Shown here: piece by piece, positions 48,710 through 62,700 of the stretch
How the letters are laid out: each line of letters starts with the position of its first letter
Position numbering within the stretch: position 1 is the stretch's first letter
The notes under the pieces: generated by a model
What the model saw: only the letters and a program-made list of their open reading frames with translations
Database searches by the model: none
Told to the model about the DNA's origin: nothing
Origin: Nymphaea colorata
Taxonomy: Eukaryota; Streptophyta; Magnoliopsida; Nymphaeales; Nymphaeaceae
Reading direction: 5' to 3'
NCBI RefSeq assembly: GCF_008831285.2
Contig: NC_045150.1
Location: 11,515,868-11,579,867, forward strand
DNA: 64,000 nt
Position numbers and translations under genes: made by a program

Positions 48710-48899
48710 ACTTGTGTTTTGTTACATACTCTCTGCTGCATGTGGGCCGTAGCCAAACTAGATTTCGCCAAATGTAGAGTCTGTCTGTTTGCGGGCTTCA
48801 GTCTGTTCAGCAACTAATTCGATTCATTCCAAAGTGCTCTCTGACCAGTCTCTGCCATTGACTTTGTTTTACTCGATTTCACAGACGGCTGGAAAACTT

Positions 48900-49210
48900 T
48901 GGTAAAAAGAGAGTAAAGTCGGTGAAGCAAAATGGCATGCGTCGATGTGCTTGTTGATGTAGAAATCATCACCGATGCATCTTAAACGTAGTTAAATAGA
49001 TGATTACCAACGGCCGGGTAAAACATTTATCATCTTAAAAAAAAATTTCACACTTCCTAGATGTCGGTAAAATATTCGATCAACACTTATACAGATGTCG
49101 GTAAAGATTTTTATCGACAGTTGGCTGGACGTTGATAAAAATTTTTGTCATCATATCCTTGGACGTCAATAATACATTAAGCGACTTTTATTGAAACGTC
49201 GATAAAGAGT
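48900..49210. mobile_element. CACTA-like subterminal-repeat region, copy
   Basis: Degenerate gatgtcggtaaa / gacgttgataaa motifs matching 22861-23180 upstream of psi2. Confidence 0.5.
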
Positions 49211-49499
49211 TGTTAATTTTTTTTTTAATCTGCGATTGACATTAGTTCCAAAAATCGAAAACAGAAATGCAAATATAAAATAAAGCTAGGTGCTCATAAC
49301 TAAACAAATATATATGACAAATGTTAAAATTTATATTACATTACAACTAAATAAATAAAGTTCAAAGTTACAAAAACTTAACAACCAAAGTTAATGCATA
49401 TATATGTCCACAGTGCCATAACATAAAAATAAGTACAAAAGTTGCTTTTCTAGTAATGTCATCGCTGTAGTGGAAATTGTGTAAAGGAAGTTTAGCATG

Positions 49500-49990
<491 letters not shown>

Positions 49991-50059
49991 GATAAAGTCA
50001 GAATTTTTTTTATGGAGCATTGAGTGTGTATAGTTAACAAATTTTTTATTGGCTATGGG

Positions 50060-50840
50060 GTCACTAGTAACATTTTTTTTGGGATCTCCATAACTTCTTT
50101 TCCCGTTTGTGCGTGCAGTTGATGTTTGGTAAAAATCCTTTGGATTATACATTTTTTTTTGTTTCAGCCCCTTGTTTTTATTATTATGATTTTTCTTATG
50201 CTTCACAAGGAAAATACTAATCCCCCCATTCAGCTGGTCAAAGAATAGTGCATCGATGAAGAAATCAATTTCAATGATTTTAAACTGATCATAAAATCAC
50301 AATTGACGAACTGGAAGTGAGTACTTCCTGTTTTACTGTTCAAACTTTGAAGTAATATTCAAGGTGGAGACGTTGATTTAGAATCGGATATTTGATCGAT
50401 GATACTGTTTCGAAAAAATCGGATACAGAAAAAAATTAATATTAGCTGTTCTTAGCTGTTTCGTTCCATATGTCTCAAGACATTTTTCACAATTGCTGAC
50501 TCCATAGATCAAATTGTATAAGATCAACGTAATAAACATGTCACAAAATCGGCTGATGTAGCCCGAACACCTATTGGCCGGCTCAGACTTATGTATCGGT
50601 TAGCGAAACCGATACACCTTGATGCCAAATGCTTATAGGACTTTTGACTTTTTGCAGCTTCGATTGCTTACTCTCTTAAGAAAGACAACAAAAACATTAC
50701 TCTCTCTCCCTCTCTATGATCTACAAATGTAACCCGGTATGACCTATCTTTCATCTCATTTCAGCATCTTCTTTTCTGTGCAATATTAATTCAAGAAGAG
50801 AGGGAGAAAGAGTTATCAAATATATATTATGCAAGAGGTA
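50060..50840 (+). repeat. Inverted copy of the WAT1 (psi4) 5' flank
   Basis: Reverse-complement match to about 41500-42690, from gggatctcc-type sequence to gacctatctttcatctcatt and the gagaaagagttatcaaatat block. It ends just short of the position where exon 1 would begin, so a WAT1-type upstream region points right with no gene behind it. Confidence 0.75.
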
Positions 50841-51081
50841 TCAACTTTATAATGTTTTAATAACGGCTCACGCTTTTTTAATGATCTTTTTTTTTGATAT
50901 GCCGGCAAGCTAAAAGCACTTTTCTCTAATTTAAGTCTCTACTTGGCGTCATAATTTGTCTCGTTAAATGGAAATTTTCTGAGCTGAAATCCTCCCTCCA
51001 TCTTCAACTTACAGGTTTGTCACAAATCTGCTGCAGGTCAAAATAAGCCCTTTGCCAAAACAGATCCAAATTTTTACAAAT

Positions 51082-51114
51082 TTTTCCTTTTAGGGTGTGT
51101 GAAAGAGACGACTC
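51082..51114. repeat. ~33-bp direct repeat, left copy
   Basis: ccttttagggtgtgtgaaag followed by agacgactca; repeated at about 51900-51932. A related version is in the block near 42695. Confidence 0.85.
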
Positions 51115-51749
51115 ATGCATATACCAACTTTATGAATGTTTGTTTCACCAAACAACCATCTCTGTTCTATTCTGCCCTTAATTGGTGTAGTATAGCTGGT
51201 CGGCATGAGTATCATGTTGATGATACATCAATTGTTCTATTATAATATATGTTACTCGTCTATACTGTAAATGGTAGCATGCACGACACTTGAGTTAAAG
51301 AGTGCATCGTAGGACCACTAAGGTTCCAAAGCAACTGTAGACCCCGAGAGTGTGGGGAATGGGGCAAGAGTGGCTTTGCCTCTCCCGAACTGATATCTCT
51401 GCAAAATCTGACCTGCTTTAATCCCCATCATTTCAGTATATATTTGGTTCAAATGACGGTGGAGATATTATGCATCTTATCAAAGAAAAAAAATCTGTTC
51501 GGTTGTATTTCAATTTTATGATATAATCTATTTTTGGAATTGAGAGCACCAAATCTTCCTCAAAAACATGTTACGCTAAAAATGCCTTAGTATTTGCCAG
51601 AGTATTGGTCATTTTTTTTCGCTTTGCTAACCTGATTACTTGCCAAACCCTACTCATGAAATTAATAAATTATGTTTTGTGCGTCCTATTTCATAGATAT
51701 AATGTGCATTATGCATTCTTTTTTATTGGAAAACAAGTTTCAAATAACG

Positions 51750-51895
51750 AAACCCGAGGGGTAGCACACTAGATGGCAAGGTGAGAGCGTACAAAAGGGG
51801 ATCAAAGTTCGAAAACGCGGTCACTGCCCCATTCATGTGTGCTCCCTTCCTGGATGCCACAAGGGTCCTAGAGCAAGGTCTGTGTCCCGGGGGTG
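51750..51895 (+). mobile_element. Possible tRNA-derived SINE
   Basis: gggtagcacactagatggcaa resembles pol III box A and, about 35 bp on, aaagttcgaaaacg resembles box B (ggttcgaancc). The segment is GC-richer than its surroundings and is flanked further out by the 33-bp direct repeats at 51082 and 51900. No terminal tract or own target duplication is clear. Confidence 0.4.
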
Positions 51896-51899
51896 GTTA

Positions 51900-51932
51900 T
51901 TTCCTTTTAGGGTGTGTGAAAGAGACGACTCA
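51900..51932. repeat. ~33-bp direct repeat, right copy
   Basis: Partner of 51082-51114; together they bracket about 785 bp of sequence. Confidence 0.85.
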
Positions 51933-53340
51933 ACTGGATATTTTTACAAATTTTTCAAAGATGGTTGTGATAGATTAGTCAATTCACTTTTTTAATTCTA
52001 ATTAGCAACCCTTTAACGCGTTTGCAGTTATTGTTCTAGGAGTAGTAAAGCTATGATAAGTCAGTTCTGTACATTTGGAGATTAATCATGAACAAGCAGG
52101 CGTTAAAAACTTTCTAATTGATGTACATTGCAATCAAATTGTATATATATATATATATATATCTGTAGGTACATGTGGAAAGAATATCAAGTTACTTATT
52201 TTATCTAAAGAATAAATTGGCTCTTCGCATTAAGCAGAAATTCTAATTGGACAGTAATACCTTCTCTATATTCACAGTTTAACTCCTTCACCTGGTTTTT
52301 CACTTTCTATTCTTGCCTTTCTTGGTAAAAGGAAATGAGAAACTTTACATTGACATTGGAGAATTTAATAATAGACTTCCTCTTTTCTCCGGTCCACATA
52401 TCCATAATAACAAATTGGAAAAGAAGAAGAAATAGGCTCCGATTCTTTTACATGGAAAATAATTGTTCTCTTCCAACAATTAGATGGACAATCTGCAATG
52501 GGTTTTTTTGTGGTTGTAGGAATATAAATTTAGGATACTTTTGCTCCAATAAAAAAGTTGTTTTGGAGTAAAAGAGCAAGTAGAATTCGACAAGGGAAAG
52601 TGCACAATCAATAGTTTGAGCAGTAGAAATTCATAAAGCAATTAAAACGAACTGAGCTAAAGTGGCTTTTCAGTACATTGTTTCATTTGATCCAATTCAA
52701 GGGTCCAGGTGACAAGAAGATTGGAATAATCATGTAACATATAAAACAACCAAAACAAATGTAAATTTCAAATAGACGGATTATGAACTTAACCACCCAA
52801 AAAACAAAACTTGAATCATCAAATAGAACAGAACAAACATAAGGGGTAACGCCGTTTGCCATGACACCGAGCAGAGCGATGGTGTTCTCGTAGAGGAAAA
52901 GATTGATATTTCAAACCATTTCAAGTCACAAGATCATCGCACACTTTTCCACCATAACGGGAAGGGGTTTCTCCGGCGTCGATGCTGCTAGGCGGAAGCG
53001 AGAGACACAGAGAGAGGGCTAGGTGGAAGAGAGACACAGAAGCAACTGACAGAGAGAGAGAGAGATTCCTGATTTCCACCATCCTTTCATGAAGGTTCAC
53101 AAACACCCTTCCTGGTGACATCGACCGCCGCTCGCCGTTGGCCAGAAGACAACCCCCTTCTGAGTGACATCAACAGACTGAAGAGAACCCCATTGCGGCT
53201 TACATCAACAGCTATTTGCCATTGATAGGAAAGAATCCCCTTTTTGAGGACATAAACGGGCGAAGCGACTAATCGTCGGGGAGAGGGACGATCCGGCCTC
53301 CATAAATGCAAAAGGAGGAGCATACCGCCAGCCGCAGGAG
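51933..53340. other. Non-coding stretch with a GC-richer segment
   Basis: 51933-52850 is AT-rich without a recognised gene. 53095-53265 is GC-richer and contains about four diverged units built on gacatcnac...aacccc. Open frames there match no family I know. Confidence 0.5.
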
Positions 53341-53772
53341 GAGAGGCGAGGGTACAAAGTGATGGAACTCTGGGTGTTGAATATTGGTGATAAAATGTAA
53401 GCTCCGGCAGTCTAATAGTTGCGACTTTTGTCGTGCCTACTTATTGGAAGCCGCAGTCAATCTTCATCAAAAAATAAAGGAGTAGAGATGATAAGCACAA
53501 AGTTTTGGCTCAAATACTTATTTCTTTCTGATAGCTAGGGATGTTAATATATCTCATTTGAATTGGATATCTGATCGAACAGTTCCAAAAGAATCGAATG
53601 TGAAAAAATTTTTATATCCAATTAAAAGTCAGATCAAATTCATATTTTAGAAATGACAACATCTGGAAGGATTTAGATTCAGACATACATCAATATCCAA
53701 TCAGATTTGGGTTGGATTTACTATATCAAATGTTCTTATATTTTGGAAATCATGAACAGCATCATGAATGCT

Positions 53773-55178
53773 TTAAAATACACCAGCAAATTGATTAACA
53801 GCATCTTTTTTTTTATTTCTGCTGCACACTTCTTGCCTTCCTCTTAGAGGCTCTGGGTACACACCATCCAAACCTGCTTTGGCTCCTTCTCCGGCCACCC
53901 ACTTTTGCATTTGAAGCCTATGAAGCTCCTCAATCTCTTTCCCTTTGCCCCACAACACAGTGTAAAGGCCCATGATGATCAATCCGGTGCCCAACACACT
54001 ATAGCCAATTAATCAAGATTATGATAGAGTCATTGTAAAACTCTGCCGCACTCAATCTTCATTAAATAAAGGAGTAGAGATGTTCATCATAAAATTTTGG
54101 CTCAAATACTTATATATCTCATTTGAATTGGATATCTGTTTTAAAAATCGGATACGAAAATATTTTTTTTATATCCGATTAAAAATTGGATCAGATTTAG
54201 ATTTAAGAAATGACAACATCCGGAAGGATTTGGATTCATACATAAATAAATATACAATGGGATTTGGGTTGGATTTACTATATCGAATGTACTTATATTT
54301 TGGAAATTAACCGGATTCAGTTCAAAAATTTGGATTTGGATTCAAAAGTGACTTTTCCTTCATTCTTGTTTGAATCCTAATACATGAATATTTGAAAAAG
54401 GAGATACTGTTAAGAGTATATCCCATTTGAATCTAATATGTTGATATCGCTACCGATAGTGATTTTCTTATGTAACAATCCACAGTTTACCTTCCCAAAT
54501 GAAGGGGTTCCTCAAGCAATACGAATCCAAAGAGGGCGACGATAATGAGAGACAAGGGGTTAAACGCAGAAACAAACAAAGGTCCTCTCTTTTGGATGCC
54601 CCATATCGTGAGTAACAGCACCATCCCTGATATCACAACCCCCTGCAAGCCCATCCACAAAATTAAGTAGAAAATATATGTAAATGGCCTAATTATAATG
54701 ACACAGAGGAGGAAAGAAGGCATACCACGTAGAGGGCAGTGTAGAGCTTAACATCCCAACCGGATGGCACAATGGTTGGCTACAGCATATCTTTCAGTTA
54801 TAAGTGCCTCTCACTCATCTTCTCCTGTCATTAGAAGTCAATTTAATTAAACAATTAATTTAATTAATTCTATTATTGTTAGAAGAAAAAATGGAACATA
54901 ATTGATTTGGTTGATATGCCTAAGGAAGTAGTAATTCATTACCTGGATGATGAACCATATGGCACAAGACAAAGTGTTGGCTGTAGCCAAGTGAGCCCAA
55001 CGCTAGGTTGCCCTGCTCTAGCGACCGCGCGTGCCAGCACACCAGGTGGGCGTGCATGGGCCAGAGCTGCAGTCTTGCGCCCTTACAGAAGGTGAGTAGC
55101 ACCGCTCCACCCATCCATATGAAGATCCCAATCACCTTCACCCAGTTTGCTCAGCTCCTCATTTGTAGCTTCTCCAAT
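53773..55178 (-). pseudogene. WAT1-related transporter pseudogene psi6 (exons 4-7 only)
   Basis: E7 53773-53998 (VLGTGLIIMGLYTVLWGKGK) and E6 54491-54642 (GVVISGMVLLLTIWGIQKRG, PLSLIIVALFGFVLLEEPLH) are clean with good splice sites. E5 (about 54724-54828) is internally deleted and hits TAA soon after EKMSERHL. E4 54943-55178 has the same TGA in place of an Arg codon as psi4 and psi8, plus a small deletion near GSL. No exon 1-3 follows; the homology ends at a (TA)n tract near 55210 and gives way to hAT-like and R1-type repeats. Confidence 0.86.
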
Positions 55179-55208
55179 CTGTTTCAAATCATGACCCCTT
55201 AACAATGA

Positions 55209-55210
55209 AG

Positions 55211-55248
<38 letters not shown>

Positions 55249-55315
55249 TTTTAATATATTAGTGCCTCTTTTGACATTAGAACTTTTAAAATGATGCCTC
55301 TTAGTCCAAAAATTT

Positions 55316-55355
<40 letters not shown>

Positions 55356-55880
55356 GCGATAGCATCATCCGAGATAGTACTGAAAGAAAGTGCATGATTT
55401 CCTACAAAGATCAGAGAAGGGTGGATATAGGGGTGGAGCCAAGGAGGGTCCCTATGGGCCCAGCCCCACCACATTTTTTTTTAATTTACATATAAATTTT
55501 AAAAAATTACACCTGTCTTATATAAAAAATTGAAAAAAATGATGTTTTGGCCCTTGTCAAAATTTAGAAACTTTAATTTGGTCCTCCTTTTTTTGGTTGC
55601 CAATTTATGTTTGAGGACTTCATCTGTCACACATAATTTAGTTTATTACATATTAATGTTCTTCATCCTTTTAAGAATCCAAAATTGTTTTTTTTTTTTA
55701 TATATTCAAGGTAAAGCCTGATTTTTTTTTTTCATGAAGGATTAAGTTTATAGTTAACAAATTTTCGATTGGCTATTGCATCACTAGTGACCTGGGTCTC
55801 GTACAACTGTTCAATTTAACTAGACCCAAATTCACCCCAATTGAACCACTAATTTAAACTTTCAGAGAATGAGCTCCGTG
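55209..55880. repeat. Repeat patch right of psi6
   Basis: Contains (TA)n runs, a hAT-like end at about 55429 (taggggtggagccaag) without a visible partner, and the R1 family tail (about 55620-55880, matching 26105-26345). The hAT-like piece is probably truncated by the R1 segment. Confidence 0.6.
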
Positions 55881-56288
55881 GAGCATATGCTTACCGCACA
55901 GAGCCCCGACCTACCTACACTGTGGTGTTTATTAGTCCCCGTCAACCAAAAGAGAACTTCTCGTATGTATGCCACAACCATTCCTACCTAGTGGACCCCA
56001 CTAACATCGGGGTTCTGCAGCATGGGAAACAAGGAATGAGGAATAATGTGTTCCTGCCAGAACAAACAACCTGTCTTACACAGCACCAGATCTGGATCAG
56101 ATCATTTGTTCTCGGCGTGCAGCACAATCATGTTCTCTAATACCAACACAGCTCTAAACCCTATCTTAGTTGGGTGGTAGGGTTCTCCTTCCACCCACAT
56201 AAACATCTCCCAACTAATTGGAGTTCAACTTTTCCAATGACATAGACTTCGAAACTGATATTAAGTAGATTTGATTTTCTTTTCCAAA
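55881..56288. other. Spacer left of the second segmental duplicate
   Basis: No gene recognised. Near 56137 the sequence ctctaataccaac resembles a copia primer-binding site in minus orientation, but no LTR is evident beside it. Confidence 0.35.
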
Positions 56289-56466
56289 TTCAGCCAGTTA
56301 ACATTCAAATTCAAATTCAATTGGATTTGTGTCCAACATGCTTACCGAACTACAATCAATATCCACATATATGATCCAGGCAAGTTCCCCTGTAGCTCTC
56401 CTCAATGCATTCGTAACTGCTAGTCAGAAAGAACCAAGAGTGCTTTGTAATCCACCAGCAAATTGA

Positions 56467-58986
56467 TCAACAACATCTTTTTTTTTCATTTCTGTTCTCT
56501 TCTAGCCTTCCTCCCGGAGGCTCTGGGTGCAAACCGTCCAAACCTGCTTTTGCTCCTTCTCCGGCCACCGGCTTTTGCATTGGAAGCCTACCAAGCCCCT
56601 CATTCTCTTTCCCTTTGCCCCACAACACAGTGTACAGGCCCAAGATGATAAATATGGTGCCCAACTAGAGCCAATTAATCAAGAATATGATACAGTCATT
56701 GTAAAACTCTACCCCACTCAATCTTCATTAAATAAAGGAGTAGAGATGATAAGCACAAAATTTTGGCTCCAATACTTATATATCTCCTTTGAATTGGATA
56801 TCTGTTCTAAAAAATCTTAAATATCTCATATAACGACAATTATTCTGATTAGATTTAGACTTAAGAAATGACAACATCTGGAAGGATTTGGATTCACACA
56901 TAAATAAATATCTAACAGGATTTGGGTTGGATTTACTACACCCAATGTTCTTATATTCTGGAAATCAGTCGGATTCAGTTCAAAAATTTGGATTTGGATT
57001 CAAAAATGACTTTTCCTTCATTATTAAATGAGTCCCAATACGTGAATATTTAAAAAAAGTAGATACAATTAAGAGTAAATCTGATTTGAATCTGATATGT
57101 TGACATCCCTACTGATAACGATTTTCTCATGTAACAATTCACAGTTTAAAAACAGAGGCAAACAAAGGTCCTCTTTTTTGGATATCCCATAGCATGACTA
57201 ACAACACCATCCCTAATATCACAACCCCCTGCAAGCCCATCCACAAAATTAAGCAGAAAATATATGTAAATGGCCTAATTATAAATGGGTTTTGCCACAA
57301 AACCAAGCTCTGATTTCGAGTACGGGAGTATGGTATAGGTTACTTCAGCACCGTAGCAGCTGGTACCGGGATGGCCGGACCAGTATAAATACAAATTGAG
57401 TTTTTGTGCACGCAACATGTATGCGGGAGGTGTTTTTGGTCGTTGCACACTCATATACATTTTTTTTTTAGCGCACGTGCACCAGCTTCTATACAAATAG
57501 GCCGTTGTGATTAGATTAGACCAGAGCATCGGGCCAGACACCGGCCTCGCTTTGCGCAGTTACAATAAAAAAAAAAATTATTAAAATTTTTAAATATAAA
57601 ATATATATTTTTAATCATAAAATATATATCATTAATATTTTTTTTAAAGTTATGGGGCCGGATAAGGCCTAGGACGGGTACCGGGTAACTGCCGGTGGCT
57701 TGGCTTGGCCCAGCCCAGCGTGCACCCTTAGATTTGATGAAGTTGTAGGTGGAGGAGGATTTCAGTTTTGTGTATATATAAATACAATATATACATACAT
57801 GTATAGTTTTTCCAAAGAAAATTTCCTAGACAGATATGTGGCCTAAGTAGAGAGTTAAATGAGAAAGGGAGGAAAGAAGGCATACAATGTTGAGGGCAGT
57901 GAAGAGATTAACATCCCAATGCAGCTTCCATGTTGATGCATCTCTCTCAGTAATGTCTGCAATGCATGTGGACTGGATGGCTGCAATCGTATGTGGGTAC
58001 GGGTACCTCTCGCTCATCTTCGCATGTCATTAGAGATCAATTTAATTAAACAATTAAGTTAATCAATTCTATTCTTGTTAGAAGAAAAGGTGGAAGATAA
58101 TTGATTTGGTGTATATGCTTAAAGGAGTAGTCCCTCAGTAAATGGATGATGAACCATATGGCCATGCACAAAGTGCTGGCTGTAGCCCAGAGCGAGACCA
58201 GCACTAGGTTGCCCAGCTTCGGAGACCCTGCATGCCGGCGCAGCAGGTGGGCGTGAATGGACCAGAGCTTGAGTCTTGCACCCTTTCAAAAGGTGAGTAA
58301 CGCAGCTCCAGCCATCCTTATGAAGGTCCAAATCACCTTCGCCTGGCTTGCTCGATTCTTTTGTAGCTTCTCCAATCTGTTTCTAATTATGGTCTATTAA
58401 CAATGAAGTTACATATATATATATATATATATATAAGATTCCACACATGATAGCTTTACCTTTCTTGTGCATACATTCGATCCAGGGGGCTACAATGAAA
58501 TGAAAATATAATCTACAACTTTTCACATAAAAAATTATACCATACAACTTTGACTTAATTTGAAAAAAAAAAGTTTTAGGCAGCAGATCATATTAATTCA
58601 TCCAATTATATGTATAATTAAACAACTGATAATGATCTTTGCAAATTCTCATGTGGGAATTAAGGTGTTCACCTGAATAGGACTTCCAAGAAGAAGGTGA
58701 AGGCAGGGAACAAATTGGAAATTGCAATTGCGAGCGTCGCCAAACCCATCTTGACTGAGGCGATGTACAGATGCCGGTTTAGTGTTGCCCTGCACAATTC
58801 CATCACATTATAACAAATTCGTCGTCCTGCTTTTCCTACAGATGTTATTTTTTAAAAATAGGCCATGTAAAGATTATTCTCCCCCTCTCCTCTCACTCTA
58901 CATAAGGTATGTGTCAGACTCAACCAAAAAGGGAACAGCAGAAGGCCTGGCGAAGAACAACCCTGCTCAACGTTGTCATCCTCTTC
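56467..58986 (-). pseudogene. WAT1-related transporter pseudogene psi7 (duplicate of psi3)
   Basis: E7 56467-56664 (same sequence as psi3 E7, with the same TGTG loss), E6 remnant 57158-57228 (same 3' truncation), E5 57886-58023, E4 58143-58376, E3 58673-58789 (ATLNRHLYIASVKMG, open), E2 58924-58986 (same AT-for-AG acceptor). Own lesions: E5 acceptor AT for AG and an in-frame loss of about 11 codons (HTIAAIQ); E4 donor lost (cat-ttactg) and TGA at 58286-58288. Exon 1 is missing as in psi3. Confidence 0.88.
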
Positions 58987-59765
58987 ATGCATTAAACAAT
59001 CACATCAACCATTAAAGAAATTGTTGGGGCATAATTCATGAAGAGGATACCGTTAACTGAAATTAATACACTTTTGTTGTTCCTTTCTGACCAATGTAAA
59101 GAGAAAAAAATTATTTTTTATTCTTTAGATTATTGGGTTCATCTCATATTGCCTGTAGTACCCATTTCTGGCCTTCACTTTCTCCATTTTGTTCAGTTCC
59201 TTATTTTCACACAGAAAAAAAAACTTGAGAACTTGTACCAATCAAAAGAAAATTGGATATATTCGATCTTTTAACCAGCAGAATATTTGTATTTCTCCAC
59301 TCACTTATGTGTAAATACATATAAGAAGTCCAAAAGAAACTTTTGATTTCTCTCAAACTAAATTTATTCAGTCAGACCCTCCACCGACTCCGCACTGTGG
59401 GGTTAGCAGCCACAATTTATTTTTATAGCGCCATATTTTATGCAGGCAAAAGAAGTTCATTTCTATGACATATTTTGTGCAGGCAAGAGTAGTTCATTTC
59501 TATCTTTTTGATTTATATATCATGTGCCATTCATTTAGGTTGTATTGGATAGCTTCTGGTGCGTTTTGGAAGATCTAAACAAACTGAGATCACAAAACTA
59601 AAGTTCCAATCTAATGATTTTTAATATTTTTCAAACTTTATCAATTTTTTTTTTCTATTATACTCATGAAAACCTTGCTGCTTAAAATGTGGAAACGACA
59701 TTGGTGACTATACTTATGCATGGCTCTTGCTGGATGTCAACTGCACAGGAGAGTTTCTTAGTAGG

Positions 59766-62700
59766 TGAAGCTTCACACAACTGAAACCTGGTGAGTTGCT
59801 TCCCAAGCAGACCTGTGTGCCTAAAGCTGGACAAGTTCCTTAACCTTTTTTCCTTTGCCTCACAGCACAGTGTACAACCCCAAGATGATGAATCCTGCAC
59901 CAAGCACACTGAAACCACAATCACGTTTAAAAAGCATGTCATTTCTTGGGATCATTCCCTAAGATTGATTTAGAAACAATATGAATGAGACTAAAACGCA
60001 GGAAATTAAGTTTCACAAATTTGAATCTTCTGCAGAATGCAAGTCTCTCTATTGTAGTAATAACAAACACATCGAGGGAGGGGGTCCCGCATGGGTTTTG
60101 GCCCAACCTCAAAACAAAAAAAAAAAATTAGAAACTTTGATTTAGCCCCTCACCAACCTGTATGGGTGTTTTGATCAAGATTATGATACAGTCATTATAA
60201 AACTCTAGGTGTTGCATATTGGTGATAAAATGTAAGTTTCAGCAGTCTAATAATTCAGACTTTACCTTCCCAAATGAAGGGGCTCCTCAAGCAATACAGA
60301 TCCAAAGAGGGCGACGATGATGAGAGACAAGGGGTTAGACACAGAGAGAAACAAAAGTCCTCTCTTTTGGATGCCCCATAGTGTGAGTAACATCACCATC
60401 CCTGATATCACAACCCCCTGCAAGCCCATCAACAAAATTAAACCGAAAATATATGTAAATGGCCTAATTATAAATGGATTTTGCACCAAAACCAAGCTCT
60501 CATTTCGAGTACAAGAGTATGGTACCCGGATGGCGGGACCAGTATAAATACAGATTGAGTTTTTGTGCACGCAACAAGTATGCAGGAGGTGTTTTTGGTC
60601 ATTGCACACTCATATACATATTTTTTTGGCGCACATGCACCAGCTTCTATACAAATAGGCCATTGTGATTAGATTAGACCTGAGCATCGGGCAGGACCCC
60701 GGCCTTGCTCGACCCAGTTACAATAAAAAAAAAATTATTAAAAATTTTAAATATAAAATATATATTTTTAATCATAAAATATATATCATTAATAATTTTT
60801 TTTTTAGGTTGCGGAGTCGGATAGGGAACTGGACGGGTACCGGGTACCCGTCGGTGGCTCGGCCCGGCCAGGGTGCACCCTTAGATTAGATGAAGTTCAA
60901 GATGGCAGGAGGATTTCAGTTTCGGGTATATATAAATATAATATATACGAAGGCAGTGAAGAGATTAACATCCCTACGGAGCTTCCATGCAGATGCATCT
61001 CATTCAGTAATGGCTGCAATGCTTGTCCACTGGACGGTTTCAATCAGTTTGAGTTACGTAGTGCTCGTATACGTGCGTGAGGGTACCTCTGGCTCGTCTT
61101 TGCCTGTCATTAGAGATCAATTTAATTAAACAGTTAAGTTAATTAATCCTATTATTGTTAGAAGAAAAAGTGGAAGATAATTGATTTGGTGTATATGCTT
61201 AGGGGAGTAGTAATTTAGTACCTGGATGATGAACCATATGGCCATGCATAAAGTGCTGGCCGTAGCCAAGAGCGAGCCCCGCGCCAGGATGCCCAGCTCC
61301 GGTGACCCTGCATGCAGGCGCAGCAGGTGGGCATGATTGGACCAAAGCTGGAGTCTTGCACCCTTGCAAAAGGTGAGTAGCGCAGCTCTAGCCATCCCTA
61401 TGAAGATCCCAATCACTTTCGCCTGGCTTGCTCAGCTCCTCATTTGTAGCTTCACCAATCTGTTTCGAATCATGGCTCCTTAACAATGAAGTTATATTAA
61501 GACTCCACCCATGTTAGCTTTACCATTCTTGTGCATACATTCGATCGAGGGTGCTATATGAAATGAAAATATACTATACAACTTTTCACATAAAAAATTA
61601 TACCATACAACTTCGACTTAATTTGAAAAAATATATTTTTTAGGCAGTAGATCATAGTAATTCATCCAATTATATGTATAATTAAACAACTGATAATGAT
61701 CATTCCGAATTCTCATGTGGGAATTAAGGTGTTCACCTGAATAGGACGGCCAAAATGGAGGTGAAGGCAGGGGGCAAATTGAAAATTGCAATAGCAAGTG
61801 TCGCCAAACCCATATTGACTGAGGCGATATACAGATGCTGGTTTAGTGTTGCCCTGCACAATTCCATCACATTATAACAAATTTGTCGTCCTGCTCTTGT
61901 TGCAGGACGATATTTTTAAAAAATAAGGCGATGTAAAGATTTTTGTCCCCCTCTCCTCTCTCTCTACATAAGGTATCTGTGTGGCTCAAGCAAAGAGGCA
62001 ACAACAGAAGGCCTGGCCAAGAACAACGCTGCTCATCCTCGTCCTCTTCTTCCTGCATTAAACAATCACATCAACCATTAAAGAAATTGTTGGGGCATAA
62101 TTCGTGAAGAGGATACTGTTAATTGAAATTAATACTCTTTTGTTGCTCCTTTCCGGTCAAGCTAAAGAAAAAAAATTATTTTTTTATTCTTTAATTTATT
62201 GGGTTCATCTCATATTGCCTGTAGTACCCATTTCTGACCTTCACTTTCTCCATTTTGTACAGTTTCTTCTTTTCACAGAAAAGAAAAAAAAAAAAACATG
62301 AGAACTTGTACCAATCGAAAGAAAATTGGATATACTCGATCTTTTAACCAGCAGAATATTTGTATTTGGTATTTTGTATTTTCTCCACTCGCTTATGTTT
62401 AAATGTATATAAGAAGTCCAAAAGAAACTTAGGAATTCTCTCAAACTAAATTTATTCAGTCAAACACTCCACCAACTCTGCACTGTGGGGTTAGCAGCCA
62501 GAATTTTGACATATTTTATGCAGGCAAAAGAAGTTCATTTCTATGACATATTTTGTGCAGGCAAGAGTAGTTCATTTCTATCTTTTTTATTTATATATCA
62601 TGTGCCATTCATTTAGGATGTATTGGGTAGCTTCTGGTGCGTTTTGGAAGATCTAAACAAACTGAGATCACAAAACTAAAGATCGAATCTAATGATTTTT

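Noticed and set aside
56127-56160. Possible copia primer-binding site
   Set aside because: The match is short and no LTR edge or internal coding sequence adjoins it.
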